In this document: positions 24,724 through 33,934 of the stretch, piece by piece
Layout of the letters: each line of letters starts with the position of its first letter
How positions within the stretch are numbered: position 1 is the first letter of the stretch
Origin: Colwellia hornerae
GTDB taxonomy: Bacteria > Pseudomonadota > Gammaproteobacteria > Enterobacterales > Alteromonadaceae
Assembly: GCF_007954355.1 (NCBI RefSeq)
Contig: NZ_VOLR01000007.1
Span: 121,293-185,292 of the forward strand
Length of the DNA: 64,000 nucleotides
Direction of reading: 5' to 3'
Position numbers and translations under genes: made by a program
The notes under the pieces: generated by a model
What the model saw: the letters and a program-made list of their open reading frames with translations, nothing else
What the model was told of the DNA's origin: nothing
Database searches by the model: none

Positions 24724-25095
24724 ATGTCTGATTTAGATCATAGAGTTGGCGTTAGAGAAAATAACTTAGTCGTTAGAAATCTCAAACTGTCCAATGTAAC
24801 AGAGAAAAATATTAGTGCATTAATTGAAGAGATAGATCAAATGTTTGGCTTAGACGAAGTGTCATTTAACCCAAAGGACGGGTCTATTCATTTAGCTTAC
24901 GATGCAGTTAATTTAAACCTTGACGGTATTGAAGAAGTCATCAGAAAACATGAGATAGACATTCATGATGATTGGTGGACCCATACGAAGGAAAGTTATT
25001 ACAAATTTTGTGATCAAAACACAAAAGACAATTTTACCCATGAACCTTGGAGCTGCCATAAAACACCTCCGAACTCGATAAAAAGAAGACGTTAA
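24724..25095 (+). CDS. HMA-like/cation-binding small protein, last gene of the copA operon
   Basis: The 123-residue protein has a very strong RBS (AGGAGG) 8 bases before ATG. A ferredoxin-like (HMA-type) fold is suggested by NLVVRNLKLSNVTEKNISALIEEIDQMFGLDEVSFN, GSIHLAYDAVNL and LDGIEEVIRKHEIDIHDD. The CxxC of true HMA domains is missing at the usual place. Instead His, Trp and two Cys occur at the C-terminus (HDDWWTHTKESYYKFC, EPWSCHKTPP). It has no signal peptide and is therefore cytoplasmic. It may be a cytoplasmic copper handler for CopA, but direct binding residues cannot be assigned. Confidence 0.65.
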   Translation: MSDLDHRVGVRENNLVVRNLKLSNVTEKNISALIEEIDQMFGLDEVSFNPKDGSIHLAYDAVNLNLDGIEEVIRKHEIDIHDDWWTHTKESYYKFCDQNTKDNFTHEPWSCHKTPPNSIKRRR

Positions 25096-25447
25096 ATACA
25101 ACCAATATACCTCAAAAAAGAATTTATTGTGTTAACTCAAATATCTAAAAAAATTGTACTTATAGTTTTTGCAATAGCTTAAAGCAGTCATTAACTCAAG
25201 CATCATCTGCAATGATAAAATTCTTATTTATTGATGCAATTTTAATTTCTATGACTTCTTCACAATTCCCCAGATAAATTATCAATCTTAATTTTCACCG
25301 TAAGAAAAACGTCACAACCTCGTCATTTAATAAATCGGCAATATTACTGAAACTTAATCGTCACATTTAGCCATTAATATTATCGACATTAATTTTAGGG
25401 GTAATCAAATAAGATCTGATTAGCTCAAACAAAGGCAAAAGGTTTTT
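25096..25447. other. Intergenic region before the DUF3450-TonB operon
   Basis: No coding frame is seen. The stretch ends the copA operon without an obvious terminator and should hold the promoter of the TonB operon. ACGTCAC (25309-25315) and TCGTCAT (25320-25326) are separated by four bases, giving the 11-bp periodicity of a Pho box, but only the GTCA core matches. A third CGTCACA lies near 25353. No Fur box is visible. Confidence 0.4.
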
Positions 25448-26239
25448 ATGACTCTTTCGAAAATTGCACAAGCTTGTTTATTACTGAGCTTAAGCACAAC
25501 TAGCTTAATTAGCGATGCAACACCCACACGAGCAGATAATGATAAACAGCTCAGCCAAGTCGTTGATGCAGGGCAAGAAATAAACAAATCGGCCAGTCAG
25601 TCTCAACAGCGTGTTAATGTCATTAACGCGCAAATACAAACGAAGTCACAACAGTTTAAAACCATTAACAAGGAGATTGACGGCTTAACGGTTTATAACC
25701 AGCAAATGAAAACCCAAGTGGCGAACCAATTGAAAGAGCTTGACCAAATCGCAGTGTCAATGGAACAAGTGAGCATTATAGAACGACAAGTTTCACCATT
25801 AATGGCGCGTATGATTGAAACCTTAGCAAACTTTATTACCTTGGATGTGCAATTTTTAACAACTGAGCGTAATAAACGTATTGTTGATTTACACAGTATG
25901 ATGGAACGCGCTGATGTTGCTATTTCTGAAAAGTTTCGCCGAGTACTCGCCGCTTATCAAATTGAAGTGGATTATGGGCGAACAATAGAGGCGTATTCGG
26001 GCTTAATTGATATTGACGGTAGTGAGCAAAATGTTGATTTCCTCAGAATTGGCCGCGTAAGTCTAGTCTATCAAACACGTGACGGTCAAAAGTTAGGTTT
26101 GTGGGATAACGCTTCTAGATCATGGCAACCTCTTTCAGCACAATATCGTTTAGATATTAATAAAGGCTTACGCATTGCTCGTAAACAACTTGCCCCCGAT
26201 TTAATTATTGTCCCCGTAACGCAAAACTCAGCAGAATAA
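25448..26239 (+). CDS. DUF3450 periplasmic coiled-coil protein of a TonB2-type system
   Basis: The 263-residue protein has a signal peptide (residues 1-25, ending SDATP) and then a coiled-coil region up to about residue 120 (heptads in QSQQRVNVINAQIQ, INKEIDGLT and TQVANQLKELDQ). A compact C-terminal domain follows (ERADVAISEKFRRVLAAYQIE, DYGRTIEAYSGLIDI, VYQTRDGQKLGLWD). DUF3450 proteins are found first in operons with ExbB/ExbD/TonB of Alteromonadales and Vibrionales. They probably work with the long ExbB-like protein in energy transduction to the outer membrane; the mechanism is not established. Its RBS (AAAAGG) precedes ATG directly, and the next gene starts 10 bases later. Confidence 0.85.
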   Translation: MTLSKIAQACLLLSLSTTSLISDATPTRADNDKQLSQVVDAGQEINKSASQSQQRVNVINAQIQTKSQQFKTINKEIDGLTVYNQQMKTQVANQLKELDQIAVSMEQVSIIERQVSPLMARMIETLANFITLDVQFLTTERNKRIVDLHSMMERADVAISEKFRRVLAAYQIEVDYGRTIEAYSGLIDIDGSEQNVDFLRIGRVSLVYQTRDGQKLGLWDNASRSWQPLSAQYRLDINKGLRIARKQLAPDLIIVPVTQNSAE

Positions 26240-26249
26240 GGAATAACCC

Positions 26250-27644
26250 ATGAAAAAATTACCTCTATTAATATCTGCAATAACCTTGTCAGCTGTTTCA
26301 GTATTCAGTGGCAATGCCATCGCGCAACAAGCAACAAGTTTAGATGACTTACTATCACAATTAGCGCAAGGAAAAATTGCACAAAGTAAGCAAAACCTAG
26401 ACAGAGAAGCAGAATTTAATACAAAAAAAAGCCAACAAATTCAATTGTTAAACCAAGCAAGACAGCAAAGAGATCAAGCGATTAACTTAAGTGCCCAGCT
26501 TGAAAAAAACTTTCAAGATAACGATGTAACCTTAGGTAATAATACCGATGCGCTCAATAAACGCATGGGTGAATTAAAAGAATTGTTTGGTGTATTACAA
26601 CAAGTCGCTGGCGATACGCGCAGTAAATTTCAAACGTCTGTTATTTCTGCACAAATTCCTGGTCGAGGTCAGTTTCTTGATGAATTTGCGCAAAGTATGG
26701 GCTCCTCATCAAAATTAGCCTCTATTGAAGAAATCGAACGTTTGTGGTTTGAATTACAACGTGAAATGACGCAAAGCGGAAAAGTACATAAGTTTAGCAG
26801 AGAAATCGTGTTAGCGAACGGTGAAAAAAGCCAAGCAGATGTGGTGCGTGTTGGCGGGTTTAATCTAGTTTCACAAGGGAAGTACCTTGAATATATTGAT
26901 GAAACAGGCTCTGTCGCACAATTAATGAGGCAACCATCGAATCGTTACTTATCAAGTGCTGATGCACTCACTTCAAGTACGGATCAAGTCGTTCCTTTTG
27001 CTTTAGACCCAACAGGTGGTTCAATCTTAGGTTTATTAGTACAAGCACCTGACTTACAAGAACGCGTTGAACAAGGTGGTGCAGTTGGTTATGTTATTTT
27101 AGCAATTGGTCTCATTGGTTTACTGATTGCGATTGAACGGTTTATCACACTTTTCTTCATTGGCAGTAAAGTTAATCGTCAATTAAAGAGCGAACAAGCA
27201 TCAAATGACAATCCACTGGGTCGGGTTATGCTAGTTCAAGATAAAAACCCCCTTGATAACGTTGAAACCTTAGAATTAAAGCTCTCTGAAAGTATTTTAA
27301 AAGAAGTACCGGTATTAACCACTCGACTCACTTTTATCAAAATCATTTCAGTAGTTGCGCCTTTAATTGGTTTGTTAGGCACAGTGACAGGGATGATCAA
27401 TACCTTTCAAGCGATTACCTTATTTGGTACAGGTGACCCTAAATTAATGGCAGGTGGTATTTCTCAAGCGCTGGTAACAACGGTACTGGGCTTAGTGGTT
27501 GCTATTCCCATGGTCTTTATTTCAACACTTCTTAATACCCGAAGCCGCGGTATTATTAATATTTTACAACAACAAAGCGCAGGGATTTTAGCCGAACGTT
27601 CAGAAAACTCTGAAAAACCGCTGACATCAAAGCAAGGAGCATAA
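26250..27644 (+). CDS. Long ExbB/MotA-TolQ-family protein with periplasmic extension (TtpC-like)
   Basis: The 464-residue protein has a signal peptide (residues 1-25), a long periplasmic coiled-coil part with DUF3450 resemblance (KKSQQIQLLNQARQQRDQAINL) and then TM helices near residues 276-297 and in the C-terminal half. The core ExbB/TolQ motif APLIGLLGTVTGMINTFQAITLFGTGDPKLMAGGIS-type region is present. It is a proton-channel component that couples the proton motive force to TonB; the periplasmic extension sets it apart from ordinary ExbB. It matches TtpC, the extra component of Vibrio TonB2 systems. It lies between DUF3450 and a normal-length ExbB. Confidence 0.88.
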   Translation: MKKLPLLISAITLSAVSVFSGNAIAQQATSLDDLLSQLAQGKIAQSKQNLDREAEFNTKKSQQIQLLNQARQQRDQAINLSAQLEKNFQDNDVTLGNNTDALNKRMGELKELFGVLQQVAGDTRSKFQTSVISAQIPGRGQFLDEFAQSMGSSSKLASIEEIERLWFELQREMTQSGKVHKFSREIVLANGEKSQADVVRVGGFNLVSQGKYLEYIDETGSVAQLMRQPSNRYLSSADALTSSTDQVVPFALDPTGGSILGLLVQAPDLQERVEQGGAVGYVILAIGLIGLLIAIERFITLFFIGSKVNRQLKSEQASNDNPLGRVMLVQDKNPLDNVETLELKLSESILKEVPVLTTRLTFIKIISVVAPLIGLLGTVTGMINTFQAITLFGTGDPKLMAGGISQALVTTVLGLVVAIPMVFISTLLNTRSRGIINILQQQSAGILAERSENSEKPLTSKQGA

Positions 27645-27647
27645 ACC

Positions 27648-28178
27648 ATGATCCTCTTCATCGAAATGATGAATCGTATCCAAGAATTTTTGGATACGGG
27701 GGGGCTAGTGTTAAGCGTTATCGCCGCGGTTATTTGTTTTATGTGGTTACTTATTTTTGAACGATTGTTTTTTTACTTGCACAGTTATAAAACGGTGAAA
27801 GAAAACATCATTAAAAGTTGGTTTAACCGCTCAGAAAGACATTCATGGAATGCCCAGCACATAAGAATTGCTTATATTTCAAGAGCCAGCGAAATGCTTA
27901 AAACTAACGTTACCTTAATTCAATGTTTAGTTGTCTTGTGTCCACTGCTTGGTTTGATGGGCACGGTAACCGGTATGATTGAAGTGTTTGATGTTATGGC
28001 AATTTCGGGCAGCGGTAATGCCCGCTCAATGGCTTCAGGTGTTTCGCGCGCGACTATTCCCACAATGGCAGGCATGGTTGGCTCATTGTCTGGTGTATTT
28101 ATGGTGACATGGTTACAACGTAAAACGAAACGTAGAACTGAGCAAATGGAAGACAGTCTTCCGATGGCTCACCAATAA
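27648..28178 (+). CDS. exbB2: ExbB-type proton channel protein
   Basis: The 176-residue inner-membrane protein has three TM segments and the family core CPLLGLMGTVTGMIEVFDVMAISGSGNARSMASG-type block near residues 95-130, with TIPTMAGMVGSLSGVF following. It lacks a periplasmic extension and fits canonical ExbB/TolQ. It would form a pentameric channel around the ExbD TM helix and use proton flow to energise TonB. ATG 27648 lies 9 bases after an AAGGAG RBS, and the gap to the upstream gene is 3 bases. The C-terminus (RTEQMEDSLPMAHQ) is cytoplasmic. Confidence 0.9.
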   Translation: MILFIEMMNRIQEFLDTGGLVLSVIAAVICFMWLLIFERLFFYLHSYKTVKENIIKSWFNRSERHSWNAQHIRIAYISRASEMLKTNVTLIQCLVVLCPLLGLMGTVTGMIEVFDVMAISGSGNARSMASGVSRATIPTMAGMVGSLSGVFMVTWLQRKTKRRTEQMEDSLPMAHQ

Positions 28179-28205
28179 TTAGTAGTTTAATTAAGGAGCA
28201 GCGCT

Positions 28206-28619
28206 ATGCGTTCTCAATTATCAAATATTTTACAAGAACAAGAAGAAGCCGAAGAAATTAACATGACGCCCATGCTGGACGTAGTCTTTATTTTATTGAT
28301 ATTTTTCATTGTTACCGCCTCGTTTGTTAAAGAAGCGGGTATTGAAGTAAATCGACCAGAAGCGGCTACTGCCGTTAAAAAGGAACGTGCCAATATCTTA
28401 GTGGCAATTAGTGATAAAGGTGATATTTGGATCAATAAGCGTCGTATTGATATTCGAGCCGTACAAGCCAATATTGAGCGCTTAAAGGCAGAAAATCCAC
28501 AGGGTACAGTTGTTATTCAAGCCGATAAAGCATCGACAACCGATACCTTAATTAAAGTGATGGACGCTGCTCGTTCAGCGGGTGTCTTTGATGTTTCAAT
28601 TGCAGCTCAAGAGGGATAA
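28206..28619 (+). CDS. exbD2: ExbD-type biopolymer transport protein
   Basis: The 137-residue protein has one TM helix (about residues 22-42) in EINMTPMLDVVFILLIFFIVTA, where the Asp is the proton-carrying residue of ExbD/TolR. The periplasmic globular domain follows (NILVAISDKGDIWINKR, VVIQADKASTTDTLIKVMDAARSAG). It partners the ExbB proteins in the proton channel. It starts 28 bases after exbB2 behind AAGGAG and is directly followed by tonB (4-base gap), consistent with one transcript. Confidence 0.92.
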   Translation: MRSQLSNILQEQEEAEEINMTPMLDVVFILLIFFIVTASFVKEAGIEVNRPEAATAVKKERANILVAISDKGDIWINKRRIDIRAVQANIERLKAENPQGTVVIQADKASTTDTLIKVMDAARSAGVFDVSIAAQEG

Positions 28620-28622
28620 GCC

Positions 28623-29252
28623 ATGGCAACTGTGATGAACACTCCGGCCCGTTACAGCATAGGTTTATTGCTTGCTGTGGTGATGACTTTTTTTCTTTTA
28701 TCGGGGATGCAAGCGCTTATTTCTGGTGGTAATAATGCCTTAACTGAAGCGCCTCGCGGTAATGTGCTCGATTTTATTAGGTTGAAAAAAGAGCAGCAGC
28801 TAACAAAAAAAGAACGTAAACCGCAAAAACCACCAGCGCCTAAAGCACCACCACCGCAAATGCAGCAACCACAAATGCAGCAAGCTAATCCCAATGCATT
28901 AATGTCTGCTAGCGGCTTTGGCGCGGATATTGAAACCGATTTAAGTTTAGCCGGGGGCTTGAGTTTAAGTGGCGGTGATGGCGACTATTTGCCGATAGTG
29001 AAAGTGTCGCCTATTTATCCTCGCCGTGCTCAATCTCGTGGCATTGAAGGGTATGTTATTGTTGAATTTATTGTCACTAAAAATGGCTCAGTGCGCGACG
29101 CAATTGTTGTTGAGGCTAAACCTGAAGGTATTTTTGATCAAGCGGCAATGGCGGCGGCATTAAAATTTAAGTACAAACCACGCGTAGTTGATGGTGTCGC
29201 TATGGAAGTTGCTGGTGTGCAGAATAAAATTTCTTTCCAAATAGAAGGTTAA
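28623..29252 (+). CDS. tonB2: TonB energy transducer
   Basis: The 209-residue protein has an N-terminal TM anchor (residues 11-32) and a proline/glutamine-rich spacer (KPQKPPAPKAPPPQMQQPQMQQ, here about residues 65-85). The TonB C-terminal domain follows: VSPIYPRRAQSRGIEGYV, VEFIVTKNGSV and FDQAAMAAALKFKYKPR. It transmits energy from the Exb complex to outer-membrane receptors such as those at 1-1485 and 4551-6698. The spacer is short compared with E. coli TonB. The next gene, a TPR protein, begins 10 bases later. Confidence 0.92.
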   Translation: MATVMNTPARYSIGLLLAVVMTFFLLSGMQALISGGNNALTEAPRGNVLDFIRLKKEQQLTKKERKPQKPPAPKAPPPQMQQPQMQQANPNALMSASGFGADIETDLSLAGGLSLSGGDGDYLPIVKVSPIYPRRAQSRGIEGYVIVEFIVTKNGSVRDAIVVEAKPEGIFDQAAMAAALKFKYKPRVVDGVAMEVAGVQNKISFQIEG

Positions 29253-29262
29253 GGAGTCGGTG

Positions 29263-30600
29263 ATGACTAAAATAACAACATTAAAAAGAAAAGCGCTATC
29301 GTGTTTTGCAATCGCGTTGCTTTTTAACGCTCCCGTAATACTCAATCAAAATATTGGCGGCAATATTGCGTATGCGCAATCATCAGCAAAGTCCGGTAAA
29401 AAAATAACCTCAGTGAAAGTACCTGCGATGCGCAACCGTGTTTACACACAACTAGCAAGGGCACAAAAACTCGCTGATGAAGGTAACGGATTAGAAGGTT
29501 TTGATGTACTTGATGAAGTACAAGACCGTATTGAAAGTTTAAATAGCTACGAACGTGCCATGCTATGGAATTTTTATGGTTTTATGTATTATGGCAATGA
29601 CGATGTTGCTTCTGCTATTGACAGCTTCGAACAAGTCATTAAAGAAAAAGCTATCCCTGAAACTTTAAGACTATCAACCCTATATTCATTAGCGCAACTA
29701 TCTATGCAAATGCAAAACTTTCCACAATCTTTAAAGTTTTTAGCCTTGTGGCAAGCAACTAACGACAAAGTAATTACCGATACTCAAAAAGTATTATTTG
29801 CGCAAGTTCATTATCAGAATAAAGATTATCAACAGTCTCTTAACTATGTTTCACAGGCTATTGAACAAAGCATCGCGGCCAATGAAGTCCCTAAAGAAAG
29901 TTGGTTAGTCTTGCAACGTGCTAACTACTTTGAATTAAAGCGACCGATTGAAGTAACTGGTGTGATAGAAAACCTGGTTCGTTATTACAATAAACCTAAA
30001 TATTGGTTACAGCTTTCAGCGATGTATGGTGAAACCGGCCAGGAAGATAAGCAGCTTGCGGTAATGGAAAGTGCCTGGCAAGCCGGTTATGTTACTCAGT
30101 CAACTGACATTGTCACGCTAGTTCAGCTTTATCGCTTTCATAACGTGCCGATTAAAGCGGCAAACTTACTCGCTGAAGCAATAGACAGTGGTCAAGTTAT
30201 TGCCCAAGAAAAATATTTAGAGATGCTGGCTAATGCATACATAGCTGCAAAAGACGATGAAAAATCAATTCCAGTATTAATTAAAGCAGCAGAAATTTCT
30301 GAAACAGGTAAATTTGATGCTGCTTTAGCACAAACTTATTTAAACTTAGAAAAATGGCAACTTGCTATTAACTCAGCCAATGAAGCGCTGAGCCGTGGTG
30401 GCTTAGATTCAGAGGTTAGTCTGGGGCATATGCATTTAGCCAAAGGCATGGCGGAATTTAATTTACAAAATTTTGACCAGTCTTTATCTGCCTTTAAGCA
30501 AGCGAAAAAAATTAAAAGTTCAGCTAAAACAGCAAAGCAATGGTTCTTGTACGTTGAAAAAGAGCAAAGGGCCAAGCAAAATTTGGCGATGTTAAATTAG
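29263..30600 (+). CDS. TPR repeat protein, last gene of the TonB2-type operon
   Basis: ATG 29263 (AAGGAG 7 bases upstream; GTG 29260 is the alternative) gives 445 residues. A signal peptide (to about residue 35, NIAYAQ) leads into at least eight degenerate tetratricopeptide repeats, with AMLWNFYGFMYYGNDDVASAI, TLYSLAQLSMQMQNFPQSL and a C-terminal AKGMAEFNLQNFDQSLSAF. It would be a periplasmic scaffold that binds other proteins. Proteins of this kind end the DUF3450/ExbB/ExbB/ExbD/TonB operon in Shewanella and relatives, so a structural role in that machinery is likely but unproven. A terminator follows. Confidence 0.85.
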   Translation: MTKITTLKRKALSCFAIALLFNAPVILNQNIGGNIAYAQSSAKSGKKITSVKVPAMRNRVYTQLARAQKLADEGNGLEGFDVLDEVQDRIESLNSYERAMLWNFYGFMYYGNDDVASAIDSFEQVIKEKAIPETLRLSTLYSLAQLSMQMQNFPQSLKFLALWQATNDKVITDTQKVLFAQVHYQNKDYQQSLNYVSQAIEQSIAANEVPKESWLVLQRANYFELKRPIEVTGVIENLVRYYNKPKYWLQLSAMYGETGQEDKQLAVMESAWQAGYVTQSTDIVTLVQLYRFHNVPIKAANLLAEAIDSGQVIAQEKYLEMLANAYIAAKDDEKSIPVLIKAAEISETGKFDAALAQTYLNLEKWQLAINSANEALSRGGLDSEVSLGHMHLAKGMAEFNLQNFDQSLSAFKQAKKIKSSAKTAKQWFLYVEKEQRAKQNLAMLN

Positions 30601-30674
30601 TTACTCCATGGTTTCGCTACATTCTTCTCAACTAATTTCCCCCTCACGGATAAAAAGTTAGCTTGGGGGGAGCT

Positions 30675-30711
30675 GGCTATATTTATTATGAAAATAGCCG
30701 TTATTCTTTTT
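30675..30711 (+). terminator. Terminator of the TonB2-type operon
   Basis: GGCTAT (30675-30680) and ATAGCC (30694-30699) pair, with extension by T/A pairs on the inner side, and GTTATTCTTTTTAG follows. Confidence 0.6.
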
Positions 30712-30833
30712 AGGTGTATGAAATTCATTCAATTGATGGTAAAACATTAACTATAAAACCGATAAGAAAAATAATATGTTACAGCTTTATCTTAATTTAC
30801 GTTGAAGTTGTGATCTTTTAAAAAAGGTGGCTT

Positions 30834-32369
30834 ATGAATATTGGAATACCTAAGGAAACATTAACAGGGGAAAACCGAGTAGCAGCATCGCCAAGCTCGG
30901 TAGTTGCTCTACTCAAGCTTGGCTTTAGTGTCCAAGTACAAAAAGGAGCTGGCACAAAAGCCAGTTTTACCGATGAAGAGTTTGCCGACGCAGAAGCTTC
31001 ATTAGTCACTAAAAAAATATGCTGGCAGTCAGATATTATTTTTAAAGTCAATGCACCTTCACTTGATGAAGTGGCGCAAATGAAAGATGGCGCACATTTA
31101 GTCAGCTTTATCGCGCCGGCGCAAAGTCCTGAGTTACTCGAAGCACTACGCGCAAAATCAATTACGACCTTTGCCATGGAAATGGTGCCACGTATGACTC
31201 GCTCTCAGTCAATGGATGCATTAAGTTCAATGGCGAATATTGCTGGTTATCGCGCAGTTATTGAAGCAACTCATCTTTTTGGACGTTTCTTAACAGGACA
31301 AATAACTGCGGCGGGTAAAATGCCTCCTGCGAAAGTGATGATAATAGGTGCGGGTGTTGCAGGTCTTGCTGCTATTGGTACCGCTGGAAGTTTAGGCGCC
31401 GTGGTTCGCGCTTTTGATACGCGTCCCGAAGTAAAAGAACAAATTGAAAGTATGGGCGCAGAGTTTCTTGAGCTTGACTACGAAGAACCCGAAGATACTG
31501 GCTCCGGCGACGGTTACGCAAAAGAAATGAGTAAAGCATTTATTGATGCTGAAATGGCACTCTTTGCAGAGCAAGCCAAAGATGTTGATATTATTATTAC
31601 CACTGCGATGATCCCAGGCAAACCAGCGCCTAAGTTAATTACCGAAGCCATGGTTCATTCAATGAAGCCTGGTTCAATTATTGTTGATTTAGCGGCAGCG
31701 GGCGGTGGTAATTGTGCCTTAACCGTTCCGGGTAAAGTGACTAATGTTGATGGTGTTAAAATTATTGGTTACACAGATTTAGTTTCTCGTTTACCCAATC
31801 AAGCATCGCAGCTCTATTCGAATAATTTGGTTAATTTAACTAAACTAGTGTGTCCAAATAAAGACGGCACCATTACGGTTGACTTTGAAGATCAAGTGGT
31901 TCGAAACATGACCGTCGTTAATCATGATGAAATTACCTTCCCGCCACCACCGATTCAAGTGAGTGCGGCACCCGCTAAGCCTGCTCAGGTAAAAATTAAA
32001 GCAGCAGTAGAGAAAAAAGAGCCCGCATCACAAACTAAAAAACATCTGTTTATGGCTATAGGCGCGGCATTGTTTGCTTGGGTGGCCAGTGTTGCTCCTG
32101 CAGATTTTCTCTCTCATTTTACTGTTTTTGTGCTTGCCTGTGTTATTGGTTACAACGTGGTGTGGAATGTCAGTCATTCGCTGCATACACCTTTAATGAG
32201 TGTTACTAATGCCATTTCGGGCATTATTATTGTTGGCGCTTTGTTACAAATAGGGCAAGACAATGTATTAATACAAATACTTGCGGGGATTGCGGTGCTC
32301 ATTGCCACAATCAATATTGTTGGTGGCTTTGTAGTGACCAAGCGTATGTTAAAAATGTTTAGAAGATAA
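30834..32369 (+). CDS. pntA: NAD(P) transhydrogenase subunit alpha
   Basis: The 511-residue protein begins [20 protein letters not shown], as PntA does. The N-terminal NAD-binding domain carries the Rossmann motif [29 protein letters not shown] (about residues 170-198) and the [22 protein letters not shown] loop. A Pro/Ala linker (about 380-405) leads to four C-terminal TM helices. With PntB it couples proton import to NADPH formation from NADH and NADP. It starts behind AAGGTGG and is followed by pntB 11 bases later. Length and domain order fit the enterobacterial-type two-subunit enzyme. Confidence 0.97.
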   Translation: MNIGIPKETLTGENRVAASPSSVVALLKLGFSVQVQKGAGTKASFTDEEFADAEASLVTKKICWQSDIIFKVNAPSLDEVAQMKDGAHLVSFIAPAQSPELLEALRAKSITTFAMEMVPRMTRSQSMDALSSMANIAGYRAVIEATHLFGRFLTGQITAAGKMPPAKVMIIGAGVAGLAAIGTAGSLGAVVRAFDTRPEVKEQIESMGAEFLELDYEEPEDTGSGDGYAKEMSKAFIDAEMALFAEQAKDVDIIITTAMIPGKPAPKLITEAMVHSMKPGSIIVDLAAAGGGNCALTVPGKVTNVDGVKIIGYTDLVSRLPNQASQLYSNNLVNLTKLVCPNKDGTITVDFEDQVVRNMTVVNHDEITFPPPPIQVSAAPAKPAQVKIKAAVEKKEPASQTKKHLFMAIGAALFAWVASVAPADFLSHFTVFVLACVIGYNVVWNVSHSLHTPLMSVTNAISGIIIVGALLQIGQDNVLIQILAGIAVLIATINIVGGFVVTKRMLKMFRR

Positions 32370-32380
32370 GGGGCGCATTG

Positions 32381-33784
32381 ATGGAATTTTCTCAAGGGTT
32401 AATTAGCGCAGCTTATATTGTTGCCGCATTATTATTTATTTTCAGTCTTTCAGGGTTAAGTAAGCAAGAAACGGCAGAAACAGGTAATTGGTATGGCATC
32501 ACGGGTATGGCAGTTGCTTTAATAGCAACGATTGCCGACCCACGGGTTGAAAATTATTTAGTGATACTTATTGCCATGTCAGTCGGCGCTTTTATTGGTT
32601 TACATTTAGCCAAAAAAGTTGAAATGACACAGATGCCAGAGTTGGTTGCTATTTTACATAGTTTTGTTGGCTTAGCTGCGGTACTCGTTGGCTTTAACAG
32701 TTATTTTGAAATGGACCATTCATTACTATTGAATTTGACTGATACTCAACAGATGGCGACCAATATTCATTTAGTTGAAGTCTTTTTAGGAGTATTTATT
32801 GGCGCGGTGACTTTTACGGGTTCAATTGTCGCTTTTGCTAAGTTACGTGGTGTTATCAGTTCTTCGGCTTTAATGTTACCGCATCGTCATAAGTTAAACT
32901 TAGTGGCAGGTATTATTACATTTGTTTTACTTGTTAGCTTTGTGCAAAGTGGTGGCGATGTTAACGCCCTGTACTTTATGACCTTTATTGCGCTTGTTTT
33001 TGGTTGGCATTTAGTCGCCTCTATTGGCGGAGCAGATATGCCCGTGGTGGTCTCTATGCTCAATTCTTATTCGGGGTGGGCAGCAGCAGCGGCTGGTTTT
33101 ATGCTTAACAATGACTTATTAATTGTAACCGGCGCTTTGGTTGGTTCATCAGGAGCGATATTGTCATACATTATGTGTAAGGCGATGAATCGTTCCTTTA
33201 TAAGTGTTATTGCTGGTGGTTTTGGTACTGACGTTGTTATTGACAATGATACCGATTATGGCGATCACGTTGAAGTGAATGTCGACGCGGTTGCTGATCT
33301 GTTATCAGCGGCTAAATCAGTGATTATTACGCCAGGTTATGGCATGGCTGTCGCTCAAGCACAGTACCCTGTTTATGAATTGACTCGAGTATTAAAAGAG
33401 AAGGGTATCGATGTCCGATTTGCTATACATCCTGTTGCAGGGCGTTTACCTGGTCATATGAATGTTTTATTAGCCGAAGCAAAAGTGCCATACGATATCG
33501 TCCTTAGCATGGATGAAATTAATGAAGACTTCCCTAAAACCGATGTGGTTTTAGTGATTGGCGCCAACGATACGGTTAACCCAGCGGCAGCGGAAGACCC
33601 AACGAGTCCTATTGCCGGTATGCCAGTGTTAGAAGTGTGGAATGCCAAACAAGTTATTGTTTTTAAACGCTCAATGAGCACAGGATATGCGGGCGTACAA
33701 AATCCACTATTCTTTAAAGATAATACCCAAATGTTATTTGGCGATGCTAAAGACTCGGTAGATAAAATACTAAAAGCGTTGTAA
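32381..33784 (+). CDS. pntB: NAD(P) transhydrogenase subunit beta
   Basis: ATG 32381 is preferred to TTG 32378 (AAGGGG about 8 bases upstream) and gives 467 residues. About nine TM helices fill the first 290 residues, then the NADP-binding domain III follows with [60 protein letters not shown] and [20 protein letters not shown]. It forms the proton path and the NADP(H) site of the enzyme. It is co-transcribed with pntA and ends 17 bases before a strong terminator. Confidence 0.97.
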   Translation: MEFSQGLISAAYIVAALLFIFSLSGLSKQETAETGNWYGITGMAVALIATIADPRVENYLVILIAMSVGAFIGLHLAKKVEMTQMPELVAILHSFVGLAAVLVGFNSYFEMDHSLLLNLTDTQQMATNIHLVEVFLGVFIGAVTFTGSIVAFAKLRGVISSSALMLPHRHKLNLVAGIITFVLLVSFVQSGGDVNALYFMTFIALVFGWHLVASIGGADMPVVVSMLNSYSGWAAAAAGFMLNNDLLIVTGALVGSSGAILSYIMCKAMNRSFISVIAGGFGTDVVIDNDTDYGDHVEVNVDAVADLLSAAKSVIITPGYGMAVAQAQYPVYELTRVLKEKGIDVRFAIHPVAGRLPGHMNVLLAEAKVPYDIVLSMDEINEDFPKTDVVLVIGANDTVNPAAAEDPTSPIAGMPVLEVWNAKQVIVFKRSMSTGYAGVQNPLFFKDNTQMLFGDAKDSVDKILKAL

Positions 33785-33801
33785 GTTAAGTTTATCAAAT
33801 G

Positions 33802-33832
33802 AAAAAACCAGTGACTTGTCACTGGTTTTTTT
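33802..33832 (+). terminator. Strong terminator of pntAB
   Basis: AAAAAACCAGTGAC pairs with GTCACTGGTTTTTT across a tiny loop (33816-33817), giving a perfect stem with a long U-run. Confidence 0.92.
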
Positions 33833-33934
33833 GCTTAGTACTATTTTATTTCTTAACACTAATAGGGTCTAACACTGGTAGTACTTTGTTTGTTATGATA
33901 ATTAGTAATAATATTAAAAGGTGAGAGAGATATT

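Noticed and set aside
24333..25095. A cas-, toxin- or phage-type system
   Set aside because: No nuclease, toxin-antitoxin, integrase or phage structural motif is present in this window; the accessory part is metal handling.
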